In this document: positions 6,160-7,999 of the stretch, piece by piece
How the letters are laid out: every line of letters starts with the position of its first letter
How positions within the stretch are numbered: position 1 is the stretch's first letter
From: Pseudomonadota bacterium
GTDB lineage: Bacteria > Pseudomonadota > Alphaproteobacteria > Rhizobiales > Tepidamorphaceae
DNA length: 7,999 bases
NCBI GenBank assembly: GCA_023435545.1
Contig: JAEYRQ010000303.1
Location: 1-7,999, forward strand
Direction of reading: 5' to 3'
Notes under the pieces: generated by a model
Told to the model about the DNA's origin: nothing
Database searches by the model: none
Seen by the model: the letters and a program-made list of their open reading frames with translations, nothing else
Program-made: the position numbers and the translations under genes

Positions 6160-7203
6160 TCAGTAGATCAGCTCATCTTCGCCGCGGTTCTTGGAGATCA
6201 TGATCTCTCCCTTGGCGGCCAGGTCCTTGGCGAGGTTGACCATGCGTCCCTGCGCCTCGTCGACGTCGCGCAGGCGCACGGGGCCCATGACTTCCATATC
6301 CTCCCTCAGGATGTTGGCGGCCCGCTGCGACATGTTCGACAGGAAGAAGTTGCGGACCGCCTCGTTCGATCCCTTCATCGCGACGGCGAGCTTGTCCTTG
6401 TCGACGTGGCGCAGCAGCGTCTGTGCGCTGGCATTGTCCAGCCTCGCAAGGTCCTCGAAGGTGAACATCAGCGTCTTGATGCGTTCGGCGGAGTCGCGGT
6501 TCGCTTCCTCCAAGGCGGTCATGAAGCGGGACTCGGTCTGGCGGTCGAAGTTATTGAAGACCTCGGCCATCATCTCGTGGGCGTCTCGGCGCTGGGTCTT
6601 GGCGAGATTCGACATGAACTCCATGCGCAGCGTCTGCTCGAGGCGCTCGAGGATCTCCTTCTGGACCGATTCCATCTTGAGCATCCGGCTGACCACCTCG
6701 AGGGCGAGGTCCTCGGGGAGGATCGACAGCACGCGCGCGGCGTGCTCCGGGCGGATCTTCGACAGGACGACCGAGATGGTCTGCGGGTACTCGTTCTTCA
6801 GGTAGTTGGCCAGGACCGTTTCCTGGACGTTGGAGAGCTTCTCCCACATGTTGCGTCCGGCGGGACCGCGGATCTCCTCCATGATCAGCGACACCCGGTC
6901 GCCCGGGAGGAACTGCTGCAGCAGGCGCTCGGTCGAGTCGAAGTTGCCGACGAGCGCCCCGGCATGTCCCATGTCGAGCACGAACTCGACCATCAGTTTC
7001 TCGATGATCTCGGTGCTCACCTTGCCGAGCTTCGACATCGCAATGGAGATCAGCCGGATCTCCTCGTCGTCGAGCTGCCGCCAAATCACATCACCATGCT
7101 CGCGACCGAGCGCCAGCAGCAGAACGGCGGCGCGCTCGGGGCCGGAAAGGTCCTCGACCGAGCTAGGAATGCGCAGGTCGGGCGCCGGAAGCTTGGCCTT
7201 CAT
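6160..7203 (-). CDS. fliG: Flagellar motor switch protein FliG
   Basis: This 347-residue protein is FliG, the rotor protein that links the MS ring to the C ring and carries the torque-generating surface. The N-terminal domain (about 15-110) binds FliF and includes [15 protein letters not shown] (19-33) and [17 protein letters not shown] (88-104). The middle domain carries the EHPQ-type motif as EYPQ (138-141) plus [16 protein letters not shown] (149-164). The C-terminal domain has MFTF (246-249, the MFVF-type hinge), [22 protein letters not shown], and the charged torque helix [16 protein letters not shown] (289-304), followed by [12 protein letters not shown]. All family blocks are present at normal length. 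The ATG overlaps the fliF stop (ATGA). No strong ribosome site is seen, so coupling to fliF translation is likely. Identification is secure. Confidence 0.98.
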   Translation of the reverse strand: MKAKLPAPDLRIPSSVEDLSGPERAAVLLLALGREHGDVIWRQLDDEEIRLISIAMSKLGKVSTEIIEKLMVEFVLDMGHAGALVGNFDSTERLLQQFLPGDRVSLIMEEIRGPAGRNMWEKLSNVQETVLANYLKNEYPQTISVVLSKIRPEHAARVLSILPEDLALEVVSRMLKMESVQKEILERLEQTLRMEFMSNLAKTQRRDAHEMMAEVFNNFDRQTESRFMTALEEANRDSAERIKTLMFTFEDLARLDNASAQTLLRHVDKDKLAVAMKGSNEAVRNFFLSNMSQRAANILREDMEVMGPVRLRDVDEAQGRMVNLAKDLAAKGEIMISKNRGEDELIY

Positions 7204-7999
7204 GTCGTCGCCGGTGCGTGGATCCAGTTGCGGATGATGTTCAGCGCCTCGCTCGGGTTCTGGTCGATCAGTTCACCGACCTTGCGAAGCGACGATTGCT
7301 GCACTTCGCCGACCTGCTGGGCGAAATCGATGGCGTCCTCGGTGGGCGAGGGCGGCAGGGCGAGGCTCGTACCCATCGGCCCCTCGAGTTGCGGGACGAG
7401 GCCCGGAGCCTCGTCTCCGTCCCGCTCCGGACCCTCCAGGGAGGCGGTTGCTGTCGCATCAGGCGACAGGATGCGGCGGACCAGCGGGCGGGCGACGAAC
7501 AGCACGACCAGCAGAGCGACGAGGAACAGGACGCCAAGCTCGACCAGCCGCATCAGCTCGGCGGTGGAGAGCGATGGGATGAGGGAGGCGTCTTCCTCCG
7601 TGGGTATGCCTCGCGGGCCCTCGGCGAAGCGCAGATTGGCGATCTCCACGGTGTCGCCGCGCTCCTGGTCGAAACCCACGGTCGAGCGCACCAGCGCTGC
7701 CAACCGGTCGAGCTGTTCCTGCGGGCGCGGCTCATAGACCAGTTCGCCATTGGCATTCTGTGTGTAGAGCCCGTCGACCACCACGGCGACCGAGAGGCGC
7801 CTGATGCGACCGGGCTCGATCACCTCGGTCTTGGTGGTGCGGGAGATCTCGTAGTTGGTCACCTCCTCGGTGCGACTCGAACTTTCGCTGCTCATGCCGG
7901 CTGCCTCGGCATTGGCGCCGGGTAGCTCGTTGCCCACCGTCACGCCGCCGTTGTCGGCGGGCTCGTTCAGGTTGGACGTTTCCTCGCGCACCTGAGAGG
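7200..7999 (-). CDS. fliF: Flagellar MS-ring protein FliF, C-terminal part (5' end outside window)
   Basis: This is the C-terminal 266 or so codons of FliF, the inner-membrane protein that forms the MS ring on which the flagellum is built. The frame stays open to the right edge, and the GTG at 7991 is an internal codon (preceded by Ser-Gln), not a start. Visible parts are a Ser/Glu/Asn-rich stretch and [17 protein letters not shown], which is the conserved ring-building region. [11 protein letters not shown] follows, then a second transmembrane helix ([23 protein letters not shown], about 7482-7550). The cytoplasmic tail ends with [18 protein letters not shown], the FliG-binding motif. The stop overlaps the fliG start by 4 bases. 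The first transmembrane helix and periplasmic ring domains lie outside the window, as does the operon promoter. Identification is secure. Confidence 0.97.
   Translation of the reverse strand, partial: SQVREETSNLNEPADNGGVTVGNELPGANAEAAGMSSESSSRTEEVTNYEISRTTKTEVIEPGRIRRLSVAVVVDGLYTQNANGELVYEPRPQEQLDRLAALVRSTVGFDQERGDTVEIANLRFAEGPRGIPTEEDASLIPSLSTAELMRLVELGVLFLVALLVVLFVARPLVRRILSPDATATASLEGPERDGDEAPGLVPQLEGPMGTSLALPPSPTEDAIDFAQQVGEVQQSSLRKVGELIDQNPSEALNIIRNWIHAPATT

Noticed and set aside
6781..6792. FliG has EYPQ instead of the EHPQ motif.
   Set aside because: The Tyr variant is, as far as I recall, common in alphaproteobacterial FliG, so it is not unusual here.
6124..7737. A 537-codon plus-strand open frame opposite fliH, fliG and fliF.
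   Set aside because: It is antisense to three conserved flagellar genes and changes character midway, with no recognisable protein features.

Overview
This window holds the middle of a flagellar gene cluster from a GC-rich alphaproteobacterium. The minus-strand order fliF-fliG-fliH-fliN-flbD-flhA is, from memory, the order of the Caulobacter fliF operon (fliF, fliG, flbE/fliH, fliN, flbD) with flhA next to it. FlbD and CtrA/ftr-type control sites also point to Alphaproteobacteria that use the CtrA/FlbD flagellar hierarchy. I cannot fix the order or genus from sequence alone.

Layout from the left edge: (1) bases 1-564, plus strand, the 3' part of a class III nucleotide cyclase gene. It converges on (2) a minus-strand outer-membrane protein of the MipA/OmpV family (569-1372), with only 4 bases between the stop codons. 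(3) A 114-base gap follows, with a GC-rich hairpin just after the flhA stop. (4) flhA (1487-3616) encodes the export-gate protein. (5) The 113-base gap 3617-3729 is the most informative non-coding stretch. It has a perfect 19-base palindrome resembling an ftr (FlbD-binding) site, a near-consensus CtrA box, a second ftr-like dyad, and a perfect 8-bp inverted repeat right after the flbD stop. (6) From 3730 to the right edge lie flbD, fliN, fliH, fliG and the 3' part of fliF, tightly packed with two 4-base ATGA overlaps, so almost certainly one operon.

Together, FliF (MS ring), FliG and FliN (rotor/switch) and FliH (export ATPase partner) build the flagellar base, FlhA forms the export gate, and FlbD times flagellar transcription. 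The gap layout suggests the fliF-flbD transcript ends after flbD. flhA then starts from its own promoter, probably activated by CtrA and bound by FlbD.

I see no mobile element, RNA gene or CRISPR array, and no wholly new system. The points worth a second look are the ftr-CtrA-ftr control region and two unusual residues in FlbD: a Walker A glycine changed to valine, and a glutamate at the phospho-acceptor position.
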